From assembly GCA_049999725.1 (NCBI GenBank), contig JBNGIS010020522.1:1-29848 (forward strand): a DNA stretch of 29,848 bases. Reading direction: 5' to 3'. Every line of letters begins with the position of its first letter. Positions within the stretch are counted from its first letter, which is position 1. The position numbers were made by a program, and so were the translations under genes. This DNA is from Haplomitrium mnioides. Taxonomy: Eukaryota; Marchantiophyta; Haplomitriopsida; Calobryales. This document shows positions 1 to 8,958 of the stretch, piece by piece. The notes under the pieces are model-generated. The model was not told where the DNA came from. It was given only the letters and a program-made list of their open reading frames with translations, and searched no databases.

Positions 1-162
1 TTCCTGATAATGTCCCTCAATGTCTTCGCGCTGCTTTACATAGTCAACATATCTTAAGATGCTATCCAGAAAATCCCCAAAATAGCCAATAGGCTGATCC
101 TCACTCCATCGATAATATCTAGAGAATCTGCCACGTTGTCTTGACAAACTACTTTTGCTTTT
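1..162 (-). CDS. Partial open frame of 54 codons running off the left edge, unknown product
   Basis: Reading leftward from a TAG at 163-165, the minus strand stays open for 54 codons to the window edge. The N-terminal part is basic and serine-rich. The rest is rich in aromatic and charged residues, for example RYYRWSEDQP and YVDYVKQREDIEG. This composition looks more like coding than the GC-rich DNA to its right. No methionine lies in frame, so this would be an internal exon or a fragment. I do not recognise a family. It could be the end of a transposon polyprotein or simply chance, since 54 codons without a stop is not rare. Confidence 0.2.
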
Positions 163-379
163 CTAGAAGGTTCTCAAAACGGTATCTTGTCGCTTCTTCG
201 ATGACGTTCTTCATTTTTATTATAGGTAATATAACTTTGTTTTTTGTTTTCTTTTGTTACTATTTTACACATTAGCCGAACCACAACACGACAACGTTTT
301 CGCAAATGCTCACGGATCCCCGCAGTCGCTCACGGACCCCTGCAAGCCGCCATGTGTCTTGGTTGACCTCCTTCCGAGT

Positions 380-592
380 CGCACCGTCCGATGCCACCCC
401 GCAAGTGGGTAGTCTGACTGTCGTATTGACTGGATTCCGTGGTTGACTCAATGCTGACCCGGAGGACCCCTCGGACCACCCTTGAACACCACGTCATTCG
501 TCACCGTGCCGTCTGACGCCGCTCCGCGAAGGGGTAGGCGGACCGTCGGTTTGATTGGATTGCATGGTTGACCCGCTGACTCCTCCCCTCTT
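380..592. repeat. Degenerate direct repeat, two copies about 125 bp apart
   Basis: Copy one is about 380-470 and copy two about 500-592. Shared blocks include CACCGT..GA.GCC, GGGTAG, GAC.GTCG, TTGA.TGGATT and TGGTTGAC in the same order. The anchor TGGATT sits at 431 and 556. The copies have diverged substantially, so the duplication is old. Confidence 0.6.
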
Positions 593-826
593 CCGCGGAT
601 GCCACGTTATCCGCAAAGCCCCTCCTTTGCCAAGTAAGAAAAATATTGTTGTCTCGTCGAAGCCCTCTTCATGAGAAGTTCACGATAAGAACAACTCGTT
701 CCCAAAGCTCTTTTTGTGAAAATGCTTGATATAGGAACTATGGAGGATGCCTCTTCAATCCTCGTCAAACTTTCAGCGTCACCCCATACTCCTTCGAACT
801 TTCGTCCTTGTCATCTCCGAATCTTC

Positions 827-968
827 GATAGATCACTCTTTCGCCTTCACTTGCTCTTTCGATCAGATCGTCGATAGGTCATCTTTTTGGTACTGCTTGC
901 TCTTTCTCTGACTGGATCATTGATAGATCACCTTTTTGCTCTTTCCTTGCTCTCCGGTTGGACCTCCC
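827..968. repeat. Three degenerate tandem copies of a 46-49 bp unit
   Basis: Units start at 827, 873 and 922, each opening with GATAGRTCA and followed by CTTTTT or CTCTTTCG, TTGCTCTTTC, and a GGATCRT or similar ending. Spacing is 46 and 49 bp. No coding sense was found. Confidence 0.65.
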
Positions 969-971
969 AAT

Positions 972-1041
972 GGATCCCTGTTAAGTGGGCTCTCCATGTC
1001 GGAAGACGGATCGGAACCCACTTAACCGAGTTCCCCACTTA
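972..1041. repeat. First copy of a dispersed 70-bp repeat
   Basis: This opens with GGATCCCTGTTAAGTGGG, contains CGGAACCC, and returns to CCCACTT. The same order of blocks recurs at 1367-1434. Each copy is itself partly self-complementary (TTAAGTGGG against CCCACTTAA). Confidence 0.55.
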
Positions 1042-1366
1042 GAGAGGCTAAGTCTCGTTAAGATCTATGGGGCCTACCACTTTTCCGTTGAGGGTCCACG
1101 GACTCCTTGGGACCGCCACATGGCCCATTGAATCCCGTGAAGCACGTCGAAGACGCCACATTTCCGCAATGTCCCACGGACTCCCGCAAGCTCCGAAATC
1201 GTGATGAGTTGCCACTTCGCCCTTCTTGCTTAACTTCGTAGTTGTCCTTCCCAGCAATCCCCCAAGACACATAATGGTGAAAAGTCACCTTTTTGTCAAT
1301 CACCGCTTCACTTATCCCCGTTTTGCCCTTCAAGCCTTCCTTTCCGATCCGCGAACACCCCGGAAC

Positions 1367-1434
1367 GGATCCCTTTTAACTGGGGACCCCACTTCAGGTC
1401 TCCAGTCGGAACCCTTTAAACTGGGGCTCTCCAC
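1367..1434. repeat. Second copy of the dispersed 70-bp repeat, cut by the gap
   Basis: This opens with GGATCCCTTTTAACTGGGG and carries CAGTCGGAACCC and CTGGGGCTCTCCAC before the run of N. It matches 972-1041 in block order, about 395 bp away. Confidence 0.55.
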
Positions 1435-1534
1435 NNNNNNNNNNNNNNNNNNNNNNNNNNNNNNNNNNNNNNNNNNNNNNNNNNNNNNNNNNNNNNNNNN
1501 NNNNNNNNNNNNNNNNNNNNNNNNNNNNNNNNNN
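1435..1534. other. Assembly gap, 100 N
   Basis: Exactly 100 undetermined bases. This is a common placeholder for a gap of unknown length, so the distance across it should not be trusted. Confidence 0.99.
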
Positions 1535-1954
1535 TGATGGATTTTCAGCTTTCATGCAATCTCTGCTCAATCCATTCATGTTCCGCCAGCCTCCTCATCC
1601 GTCCTCTGCCCAACTGCATGTGGCCCTCTTCCTAGTTGCTCGCCTTCCTCTTGGGCATGGAATTTCCCTTCCGTGCTCCCGATTACCCCACCCTACTTCC
1701 CTCTCGATTTGTTGCTAGTCCCTTTACACATCCTGCTTGCATTCTTATCTGACTCCTTTAGATTCCACATGGCTCTCCCTTGCATTGCAGGATTCATGGC
1801 ATTCACTAGGGAAAGCAAAAAGGAAAGGAAGAGAAGGGAGAGGAGAGAGAGAGAGGAAAAAGGTGCAGGATGGAAAACAACAATAAAACAATAAAATATA
1901 ATACAATACAAAAGGCTAGCACAAATAGAAAGAATTAACTCGACTAGAGGCTCA
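1535..1954. other. Unassigned stretch with a purine-rich tract
   Basis: No gene is seen. The first 270 bp are pyrimidine-rich on the plus strand. At about 1809-1868 there is an almost pure A/G tract including GAGAGGAGAGAGAGAGAGG. It could be an old polypurine tract or a simple-sequence run; nothing like an LTR start follows it clearly. The gypsy homology on the right fades out near 1955. Confidence 0.4.
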
Positions 1955-2048
1955 ACAATCTTCTTATGAAGCTCCCACTAGTTGCTTCATCTAAATGTAA
2001 GATACTAATGTTGCTCACCTCCATTATATTCACTCGATGATACGGCCT

Positions 2049-3448
2049 TCATGACAGTGTATTAGAAATAGCGTGGAACCTTCCAAGCTTGTACTCTAGC
2101 TTGATATCAAGGAGTTGCAATTGATCTTCCCATAAGTGATGTCGACTTGTCATATTTTCCAAATAGATTGATTGTAACAATGGTTTGTGATTTGTGCGTA
2201 TAAGCACACATCTTCCCAAAAGATAGTGCCTCCACACTTTGGTAGCATAAACTAGTGTCAATCGCTCTCTATCCCTTGCAGAATAGTTTTTTCTACTGCA
2301 TTTAACCGACGTGACATGAAGGCAATTGGATGAAGTCCATTCTCAAACTCTTGCTGCAAAACTACTCCAATAGAAAAATTAGAAGCATCAAAATCAACTA
2401 TACAACGTGCATTTGGATTATATGGCTATAGAATATGACGTGAAGAGACTACATCCATGAGCTATTGAAATGCCGCTTGCTCTTTGGTGGTCCATTGAAA
2501 CTTGACCTCATTGCCTAGCAAATTTGTAAGTGGTGTAGCAATATGTGCATAATAATGGTTGAATCATCGATAGAAGCTTGCGAATTCATTGAAGGCTTTA
2601 ATGTCCTTTGCCCCTTTTAGTGTTCGCCACTCAATAATAGCCTTGATTTTATCTTCTTCTATCTTTATACCATCCGCAGACACCTTGTGCCCTAGGTAAG
2701 TAGCCTCTTGCTTCCAAAATTTGCACTTGGATCTCTTGGAATAAGACTTCTAATTGCGCAATCTTTGTAAAACTTCTTTCAGATGATTGCGATGTTCATC
2801 TTTAGTTTTGCTAAAAATAAGAATGTCATCCAAGAATACCAAAACTGACTTATCCAACAACCCATTAAAAATTCAATGCATTTGATCCATGAATATGGCC
2901 GAAGCATTAGTGAGATCCAATGCAAGGACCTTCCACTCAAAATATCTATACCTCGTACGACAAGCTACCTTCAACACATCACTTAGCTTGATAGGAATTT
3001 GCCAATAACCACTTCGAAGATCCAGCCTAGAAAAGAACCATGCACCACTCAATTGATCCAAAAAATCATCAATACACGGTAAGGGATAGACATTCTTTAT
3101 GGTTTGCTTATTCAAATTGAAACAATCATTACAAAGACGAAATCCACCATCTTTCTTTGGTACAAAGAATACCGGTGCTCCCCAAGGTGAAGTAATATAC
3201 TAAATGAAATCCTTCTCAAGAAGATCTGTCAAGGTCTTGCAAAGCTCTTCCAACTCTTGTGGTAATAATTGGTATATAGGTGAATTATACAGAGTACTTT
3301 TTGGTATCAACTCAATTGGAAAAGGCATTCCATGATTATCTGGCAATCCTTTTAGCAAATCATCCGAAAACACATCTAAAAGCTCTTTCAAAATATCATC
3401 AATCATTGAGGTTGGTACAGATTTCCCTCCCTCCTTATTCAAGTCCAC
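2049..3448 (-). pseudogene. Gypsy reverse transcriptase-RNase H, broken
   Basis: This would copy the element's RNA into DNA and degrade the template inside the particle. From 3448 leftward one frame reads an RT N-terminal region with DVFSDDLLKGLPDN, then [28 protein letters not shown] and the catalytic box [12 protein letters not shown] (around 2820-2840). The connection segment reads YLGHKVSADGIKIEEDK. RNase H follows with the first acidic residue in DASNFSIGVVLQQ (about 2377-2393) and the YATKVWRHYLLG and TNHKPLL blocks near 2261-2150. In-frame stops lie at about 3199 and 2875, and RNase H sits in a shifted frame. The catalytic FLDD is preserved although the reading frame is not. Confidence 0.88.
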
Positions 3449-3772
3449 AATATGCTTGATCTATATAGCAAAAACATGCAACTCTTTCTTCATCAAAACA
3501 TTATGCTAAACTGATTTGGGCCTTGTCACCAATAGTGTTGGACGCCCCAAAAGAAATTGCTTTCCTTGTAAAGTAACTTGAATTTGTCATTTCGCCCAAT
3601 CAACTTGAGCAGAACGATCTTCAAGACAAGGCAAACCCAAAATAATGTCCTATTATACGAGTGCAATAACCAAATCCATAGATTCCTCATACTCTTTGCC
3701 AATCCTTAGAAGAAATGGCTTGTGTGAGTGGAATACCTCATATTTTTTGCCATCGACCATAGTCACAAAACT

Positions 3773-3991
3773 TCATTTGATAGGCAAAGTCGTAGCTTTG
3801 ACTTTCTTTGCAAAACGTAATGACATGAAATTTTCATAACTTCTACAATCTACCAACATTCTATAAGAATGCTCATCAACTATACCGTCTAGATGAAACA
3901 ACAAGGTGCTTCTAATTCCTATCGAGCTGCTCATTCCATTGGAACTAGTCAAGATCTTAATAAACTGCTTAACTATCTTCATTGAGGTCAA
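3773..3991 (-). pseudogene. Gypsy aspartic protease remnant
   Basis: The best-preserved segment reads LFHLDGIVDEHSYRMLVDCR followed by SYENFMSLRFAKK. In gypsy polyproteins the protease active site has the form LVDSGATHNFIS. Here D is kept, but the S-G-A part is replaced by C-R-S, so the catalytic triad is destroyed. It lies between gag and RT, as expected for the family, in a frame shifted relative to gag. The enzyme would have cleaved the Gag-Pol polyprotein. Confidence 0.6.
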
Positions 3992-4059
3992 TCGTTTCTC
4001 TTATTTTCTTCTTCAACAATTGCCGCTTGAACAAGAGTATGTGGTCGACCTTGGTAACG

Positions 4060-4839
4060 TAGGAAATTTGCAACCATATAACCAAGTTGTCGACAATAAA
4101 AACATCCTCTACTTTGGCGTAGGCGCTCACACTCTACATCAATAAGTGTCACTCTCTACGTCACATTAATCTCTATAGGTACAACCTCATTTGCTGGCAC
4201 ACAAACATTTGGTAAAGCTTGTTGTGGACGTGGCCTAGCTTTAGTGATCACTAGTAGTGAGTCATATCATTTTCCCATATGCATTGCTTCTTCTAGTTGA
4301 GAGGGCTCTCTCATTGTCACTTCCATTCTAGTGCGAGGCTTCAATCCTTGAACAAAGCAATCCAAAGCTTCTCCTTTGCCCATATTAGGAATTTGCATAA
4401 TGATATTATGAAATTGCGCGACATAACTCCTTTCTGTACCAAGTTGCTTCAATTTTGCCAAACGATTTCTTGCTATCTTTGGAGCATTCAAAGTCCTAAA
4501 TCTTAGATTCACTGCTTCTTTAAATTGAGCAATCTCAACGTGGATTTCTCACTTCTTCCAATTGACTTGTAGCAAATAGATTTCTTTGACCATCCTCTCT
4601 TGTGCTAGTAGCCTCAAAATATTGTTTGCAATCGAATAAGAAATTTTAATATACGCCAGGAATTGTCTTCCCATCATATGCTTTTGACTTGGAAAACCAC
4701 ACATGACTTTCTTTTTTTGAAAAGGTGCCATTTTTCCCATTTGCATTTGAACTTCTAGCAAGCGAAAAAGATGTTCAATTTGTTGTTGCATCGCTTGCAT
4801 CCTTGCTTCTTGATTCTCTATTCTACCAAAAAGAGCCAT
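4060..4839 (-). pseudogene. Gypsy gag with degenerate zinc knuckle
   Basis: The product would be the particle structural protein. The start at 4839 (MALFGRIENQEARMQ) lies one base inside the primer binding site, and the second copy at 17398 starts the same way. The N-terminal part is a likely coiled coil (MQAMQQQIEHLFRLLEVQM). The retrotransposon gag core follows near 4512-4270: ARNRLAKLKQLGTERSYVAQ, then GEALDCFVQGLKPRTR and EVTMREPSQLEEAM. Around 4105-4060 a zinc knuckle is visible as CFYCRQLGYMVANF: both N-terminal cysteines remain, while the histidine has become Y and the last cysteine F. Stops at about 4548 and 4266 break the frame. Confidence 0.82.
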
Positions 4840-4840
4840 A

Positions 4841-4852
4841 GCTCTAATACCA
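4841..4852 (-). other. Primer binding site for initiator Met tRNA (mutated)
   Basis: On the minus strand this reads TGGTATTAGAGC, one C-to-T change from the usual plant PBS TGGTATCAGAGC. It lies directly inside the LTR boundary and one base upstream of the gag ATG. Confidence 0.85.
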
Positions 4853-5017
4853 ATATAAAAGAACTCAAAGACCGATTTCCAAATAAGTAACACTTCAAGA
4901 TAACTCTAAAAGAGTTACACAACTCAAAGCCAAGAGTGCTAGCCAAAGCCAAGCAACCAAAGGGCCAAACCGAATTGAGAGGAACTCTAGAATGAGAAGT
5001 GGGGCTAAGAAGCCCTT

Positions 5018-5026
5018 CTATTTATA
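5018..5026 (-). promoter_or_regulatory. TATA box of the gypsy LTR
   Basis: The minus strand reads TGTATAAATAGAAGG, a near-canonical plant TATA box, about 165 bp upstream of the LTR inner end. Transcription would run leftward into gag, with a start predicted about 30 bp downstream, near 4990. Confidence 0.6.
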
Positions 5027-5265
5027 CAAGAGAAGAGGGTGTCATCCCTCTTTCTTCACTTATAAGTCACTTCTAATTTCAGCCATAAAGGTGACTCTCT
5101 ACCAAAAGTGACTTCAAAGGCAAGTAATCTAATCTCAACCCTAAAAGTGACTCACTTCCACTTCCTTCACTCCTCTCTATTTTCTTCTAAGTAGCACAAC
5201 CTTATACTTGTACTATAACAAGGTTACCTCTTTGTTTCTTTGCATGCAAGTTGTTCACTCCTTAA

Positions 5266-5313
5266 TCCTATGTGCGTATTGGATTCACTCTTTGAGCCTA
5301 TGAGCGTATAGGG
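5266..5313. repeat. Two near-palindromes of the CTATGC family inside the LTR
   Basis: TCCTATGTGCGTATTGGA (5266-5283) and GCCTATGAGCGTATAGGG (5296-5313) have the form CCTATG-N-GCGTAT-GG. They are 30 bp apart, in the U3 part of the gypsy LTR, and belong to the dispersed motif family described in the findings. Confidence 0.6.
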
Positions 5314-5350
5314 TCAAATCCTTTGAATATTCCAAAACTTGGAATGGACA

Positions 5351-5647
5351 ATTGGGGGTCTTTCTAGATTAGAAGGCTAAATGAAGATTTTGTTGAGCTT
5401 TTGGCGTAGAGAATGCTCACAAACAAATATGCGCATAGTTTTTTTTATTGTTGTTGTTGACTCAAAGTATGGGTTGAAGGATAAGTCAGAGTTTATCAAA
5501 AGGCTCAAGCTTTCTACAGTTTTTCTATTGACCATTTATCAACATAGCAAGATTGGATCTTAGATCTTTGCTCTAGGTCTGACACATACCTTGTTTGTGC
5601 TTTAAAGCTGATGCAAAACTGCATCATTGTAGAATATGATAAACGTC
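5351..5647. other. Short spacer, no gene seen
   Basis: This lies between the proposed LTR edge and the start of the inverted repeat. A 60-codon open frame here (5381-5563) has no recognisable content. One weak palindrome-family member (ATATGCGCATAG, near 5428) is present. Confidence 0.4.
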
Positions 5648-7530
5648 AAACAACTGCTACTTTGAATCAGGAACAAGCTACTCAAAACAAGAACTTTTTT
5701 TTTTGCGAAAAATTATGATTTTTGAATTCAAAAAACATAAAAAAAAACAAGGTTATTTTTTAAAAACAAAAGGTACATGAGTTTTTTGGATTTGATTTTT
5801 GCCGTTTCAACAAGCCTATTAGAGAAAAAGTCAACTTTGTTATACAAAATCAATCAATATTATTAGTTTTTATGAAAATATTGGAAAACTCAAATTTGAT
5901 GAAAAGCATAAAAATTATAGTAAGTTTTCATTAAAAAAACTGCATTTGTTATTTATTACAATTTTAAGCCCAAAAGTTGAAATACACGTTATAAGAAACT
6001 ATTTTAAAATATGTTTGACTGCAAAAACTCTAGGCACGTGTAGTCTAGGTGCTCCATTATATATTGCTCGACGTGTAGAAAGTATTTATTGTATCGGAGT
6101 ATCTTTTTTTGTCTGTTGAGCATCAACCTAAGAATTTAGACAAACATTTTGAAAATCATGACAAGTGTTTGACGGTTGTGAAGGTGGAAAGGTAAATTCT
6201 ACTTCAAATCATTGTCTTTTTTTTTTCAAGGATGTAAGCCGCAATCTCTTGTTGGGCAAGAAAAAAGTCATTCTACCATTGAATATCAGAATCTATAAAG
6301 AACTTATAGCAGTTCTCACTTATATTGTCCCTTATTGAAAATACCACTTTCTCGGCATCCACTTCTCTTTCTTCTTTTTTAGACCATTTGATTTCAGAAT
6401 ACCCCTTGAGAGGAATCAACATTGAACTCAAAATTTCTCTATCCACTTCAGGTAGGCACTTGAGTTGAGAAATACCATCCATAGGTAGCCAAAATTCATC
6501 TATTGAAAACTGTTTGCTCTAAATCTTTGCTTTGGAATCGTTTAACTAGAACTTGAATTGTTGATTAAAAGTTATGTCATGCATCATTTGAATAAGAGAG
6601 GGACGTTGCCGTAGAAACATTTTGAAACCCCCAAGTTTCCAACAAAAGAGTTACTTGAGGTTTAGGATTATAGGATAATTGAAGTGCCTTGCTAAGACTC
6701 ATAATCGTGAAAGCTTTGACATGTTTCAAACTTTTCGAGAATTGGTTAAATATTTGATCGATTTGATCATGAGTATAGCCAACCATAAGAAATCTCACCT
6801 TGATTTTTCAAAAAACATTCTTGGCAATAAGTAGACTAAGATATCTAAATAAGATAGAATTCTTATTCTCTCATGTCGTGTTGTCTAACTGAAGATACAA
6901 AGTTGGAGGCAGCGAGCCTTCAAGTCACATAACATTCTGTTGAGCACAGTAACTATCAAATTAGAATAGCTTCTCTCAAGTTTTCGTACATTAAGAAGAC
7001 CCTCGAAGAAAGAGCACGATTGAATATAAGGGCACAACATGCACACCCACTAAACAATCTTTATCAATGTTTTTTGGTGGCCAAGGCTAGTGTGAAATAG
7101 CAATTTTCTTCTAATCCATTCCATCAATGACAATTCCCAAGTACTTTGGACCATCGGCATAACATTTTCTTTGATGGTTTGTAAGTTTTGATCTTTCTTT
7201 TATTTGTTGGTCACAATGAAGAAACAATTGGCGATTATATTTGACTGCATCATCACAAAGCACGAAGGACAAAAAAGTAGTTCAGTAAAATATATGTTGA
7301 TACTTGTAACTTCAAAACACAACATGAGGTGCCACAAACATTCAAGTCATCTTAAACAAATGTCTGCATTTGTAGAAATAAAACACTTTGAAAAGATTAA
7401 AAATAAACTTTTAGGCAATTTGAAAAAAGGAAATTTTTTTTCAAAAAGAAAAGAAAACAAGATTTGCAAACAAAGGTTACTAGAACGCATTTTCTAAGCA
7501 TTTAGAATGAGTAGAGATAATAATTGATCG

Positions 7531-7548
7531 TATGCGCCTATAGGACCA
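7531..7548. repeat. CTATGC-family palindrome, left arm
   Basis: TATGCGCCTATAGGACC is the inverted partner of the copy at 8938-8958. It sits in the probable intron of the left gene copy. Confidence 0.6.
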
Positions 7549-7618
7549 ATATAGCAACACCAATATCATAGCTTGTTGTAAATGTTGTTGCAACTAGTTT
7601 TAAGAGAAATAAGAACAA

Positions 7619-7638
7619 ATCCTATGCATGCATAGGAT
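7619..7638. repeat. CTATGC-family perfect palindrome, left arm
   Basis: ATCCTATGCATGCATAGGAT is a perfect 20-bp palindrome. It is the partner of 8847-8868 in the other arm, where the centre differs (GCGTGC). Confidence 0.8.
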
Positions 7639-7806
7639 TTGTGAACAACAAAAACGATTCTTTGAAAAAAAAATTTATAAGAGCTCTTCATTTAAAGGAA
7701 CAAAAACAAAACTTGTTGCAAAGTTAAGGTCACCACCAAGAATCAAATTCATTTTCTGGCTTTATTCGACAGCAAACAAGGTTAAAATTGAAGTATAAAA
7801 CAACAA

Positions 7807-7826
7807 AGTCTATGCAAGCATAGACT
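7807..7826. repeat. CTATGC-family palindrome, left arm
   Basis: AGTCTATGCAAGCATAGACT is a palindrome apart from its central two bases. It is the partner of 8663-8680. Confidence 0.8.
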
Positions 7827-8182
7827 CTCTTCTCACAACTCAACTTGCTAAGAATTATTCAAATCAAATCTTCTTTTCTAAATACTTCATAAAAAATATC
7901 TTTTAGCTGTAAGTTCAGAAAGCATAACATCTCTAGAACTAGGCTTTGAGTCTAGATAAAAGAGGATTGATTAGCCAAAGGTGTCAAAGAGAAGAAAATT
8001 TGTTACCTTTGTTGGACTCCAAGATAGATTTTTCTTGCAAAGATTTTATTTCTTCGCATGTTTCACAAACAACAAATCTATTGCGTTTTGGAATTTTTAC
8101 ATTTGAAAAATGAGTTCTCGAATGTTTTGTAAGACCCGAGAAACTAAGAATACAATGGGGATCTTTCTCTTTCAAATAAGTT

Positions 8183-8301
8183 GTGTAGTAGTCATAAACT
8201 TCCCATTTTGTAAAACTATCAAGCAAGTTTTATACTTTGTGAGTGGGCATTCTATTGCAATGTCAGTGGAAAAAAATCGTCCATCCACTCATACACAAAA
8301 A
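8183..8301. other. Spacer between the inverted repeat arms
   Basis: About 119 bp not shared between the arms. The left part still encodes the start of the left gene copy's open frame (minus strand). A small hairpin AGTGGA...TCCACT (8265-8289) is present. No promoter was recognised, so there is no sign that the two copies share a bidirectional start. Confidence 0.6.
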
Positions 8302-8662
8302 CTCCTTTATTTGAAAGAGAAAGATCATGATTGTATTCTTGGGTTCTCGAGTTTTACAAAATATTGGAGAACTCATTTTCCAAATGTAAAAATTCCAAAA
8401 TGCAATAGATTTGATGTTTATGAAATATGCAAAGAAATATAATCTTTGAGAGAAAAAATTGTCTTGGAGTTCGACAAAAGTAGCAAATTTTCTTCTCTTT
8501 TGACAATTTTGGCTAATCTATTCTCTTTTATGTAGACTCAAAGACTAGCTCTAGAGATGTTGTGTTTTCTCCACTTACAACCAAAGATATTTTTTTGTGA
8601 AGTTATTTAGCAAAGAAGATTTGAGTCGAATAATTGTTATCAAGTTGAGTTGTGAGAAGAGT

Positions 8663-8680
8663 CTCTATGCTTGCATAGAG
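8663..8680. repeat. CTATGC-family palindrome, right arm
   Basis: CTCTATGCTTGCATAGAG is palindromic apart from the central TT. It is the inverted-repeat partner of 7807-7826. Confidence 0.8.
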
Positions 8681-8846
8681 TCTGTTGTTTTATATTTCAA
8701 TTTTAACCTTGTTGGTAGTCAAATAAAGCAAGAAAATGAATTTGATTCTCGGTGGTGATCTTAGCCTTCAAAAAGTTTTGTTTTTGTTCCTTTAAATCAA
8801 GAGCATTTGTAAGAAAATTTTGAAAGAATAGTTTTTGTTGTTCGCA

Positions 8847-8868
8847 AATCCTATGCGTGCATAGGATT
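8847..8868. repeat. CTATGC-family palindrome, right arm
   Basis: AATCCTATGCGTGCATAGG plus ATT has 10-bp arms around a central GT. It is the partner of 7619-7638. Both arms of the palindrome are kept in both copies while the centre varies. Confidence 0.8.
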
Positions 8869-8937
8869 TGTTCTTGTTTTCTCAAAACCAATCGCGACAA
8901 CAGTCACAACAAGCCATGATATTGGTGTTGTTGCATT

Positions 8938-8958
8938 GGTCCTATGCGAGCATATGAT
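8938..8958. repeat. CTATGC-family palindrome, right arm
   Basis: GTCCTATGCGAGCATATGAT is an imperfect member. It is the partner of 7531-7548. Confidence 0.6.

Larger units (their letters stand above)
163..1434. other. GC-rich non-coding block with degenerate repeats, no gene seen
   Basis: No frame on either strand gives a recognisable protein. From about 300 the DNA is clearly richer in G+C and CpG than the rest of the window. The phrase CACGGA(C/T)CCC(C/T)GCAAG recurs in variants near 309, 330, 1096 and 1173. Several internal repeats are listed separately. The texture suggests an old LTR or a non-autonomous repeat, but no TG...CA ends or primer site were found. The block runs into an assembly gap. 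Confidence 0.4.
1955..5350 (-). mobile_element. Ty3/gypsy LTR retrotransposon, 3'-truncated and decayed
   Basis: Reading right to left, the order is LTR (5350-4854), initiator-Met PBS, gag with a degenerate zinc knuckle, protease remnant, RT and RNase H. This domain order is that of a Ty3/gypsy element. Homology continues a little past RNase H, into a linker reading RRPYHRVNIMEVSNIS, and stops near 1955. No integrase, polypurine tract or second LTR was found, so roughly the 3' third is lost. Several in-frame stops and at least two frame changes show it is inactive. A gag fragment of the same family lies at 16690-17431 in the same orientation. The left boundary is approximate. Confidence 0.85.
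4854..5350 (-). repeat. 5' LTR of the gypsy element, about 497 bp
   Basis: The inner end abuts the PBS. On the minus strand it finishes TTTTATA here and TTTTACA in the second copy, fitting the usual CA end. The outer end is proposed at 5350, where the minus strand starts TGTCCATTCC. A TATA box lies inside. The outer edge is inferred from the TG start alone, since no second LTR is available to confirm it. Confidence 0.6.
5648..8182. repeat. Left arm of a 6.7 kb inverted repeat
   Basis: The reverse complement aligns along its whole length with 8302-12357. The outermost matching block is CTGCTACTTTGAATCAGG here against the complement of CTGGTTCAAAGTAGCGATTG at the right end. The innermost is the complement of TTATTTGAAAGAGAAAGATC. 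The arm is about 2.5 kb against 4.05 kb on the right. The whole difference is one missing block at 6048-6054. The arms have diverged clearly: the first 64 shared codons agree at 43 positions, counted by eye. Confidence 0.9.
6055..8226 (-). pseudogene. Left copy of a DUF7869-like gene, 3'-truncated
   Basis: It resembles eukaryotic DUF7869 proteins, many of which sit in mobile or repeated DNA; no function is proven, and an RNase H-like transposase role is my inference. From 8226 it reads WEVYDYYTTYLKEKD, then THFSNVKIPKRNRF and CETCEEIKSLQEK. After a probable intron (about 7985-7245) come DQQIKERSKLTNHQRK, YLGIVIDGMD (7116-7140), LDNTT and VRFLMVGYTHDQIDQIF (near 6798-6750). The residue after IDGMD is a TAG, and a second stop (TGA) follows LDNTT. 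More stops and shifts follow. The C-terminal part present in the right copy is absent because of the deletion at 6048-6054. The N-terminal part of such proteins is missing too. The start at 8226 is only where the open frame begins. Confidence 0.72.

Noticed and set aside
1673-1911. Short open frames on both strands over the purine tract
   Set aside because: Charged run (KERKRRERRERE) is just the translated GA-rich tract; both strands are open because of composition.
8183-8301. Bidirectional promoter between the two head-to-head gene copies
   Set aside because: Both copies begin mid-protein, so no natural start lies there, and no TATA pair was recognised.
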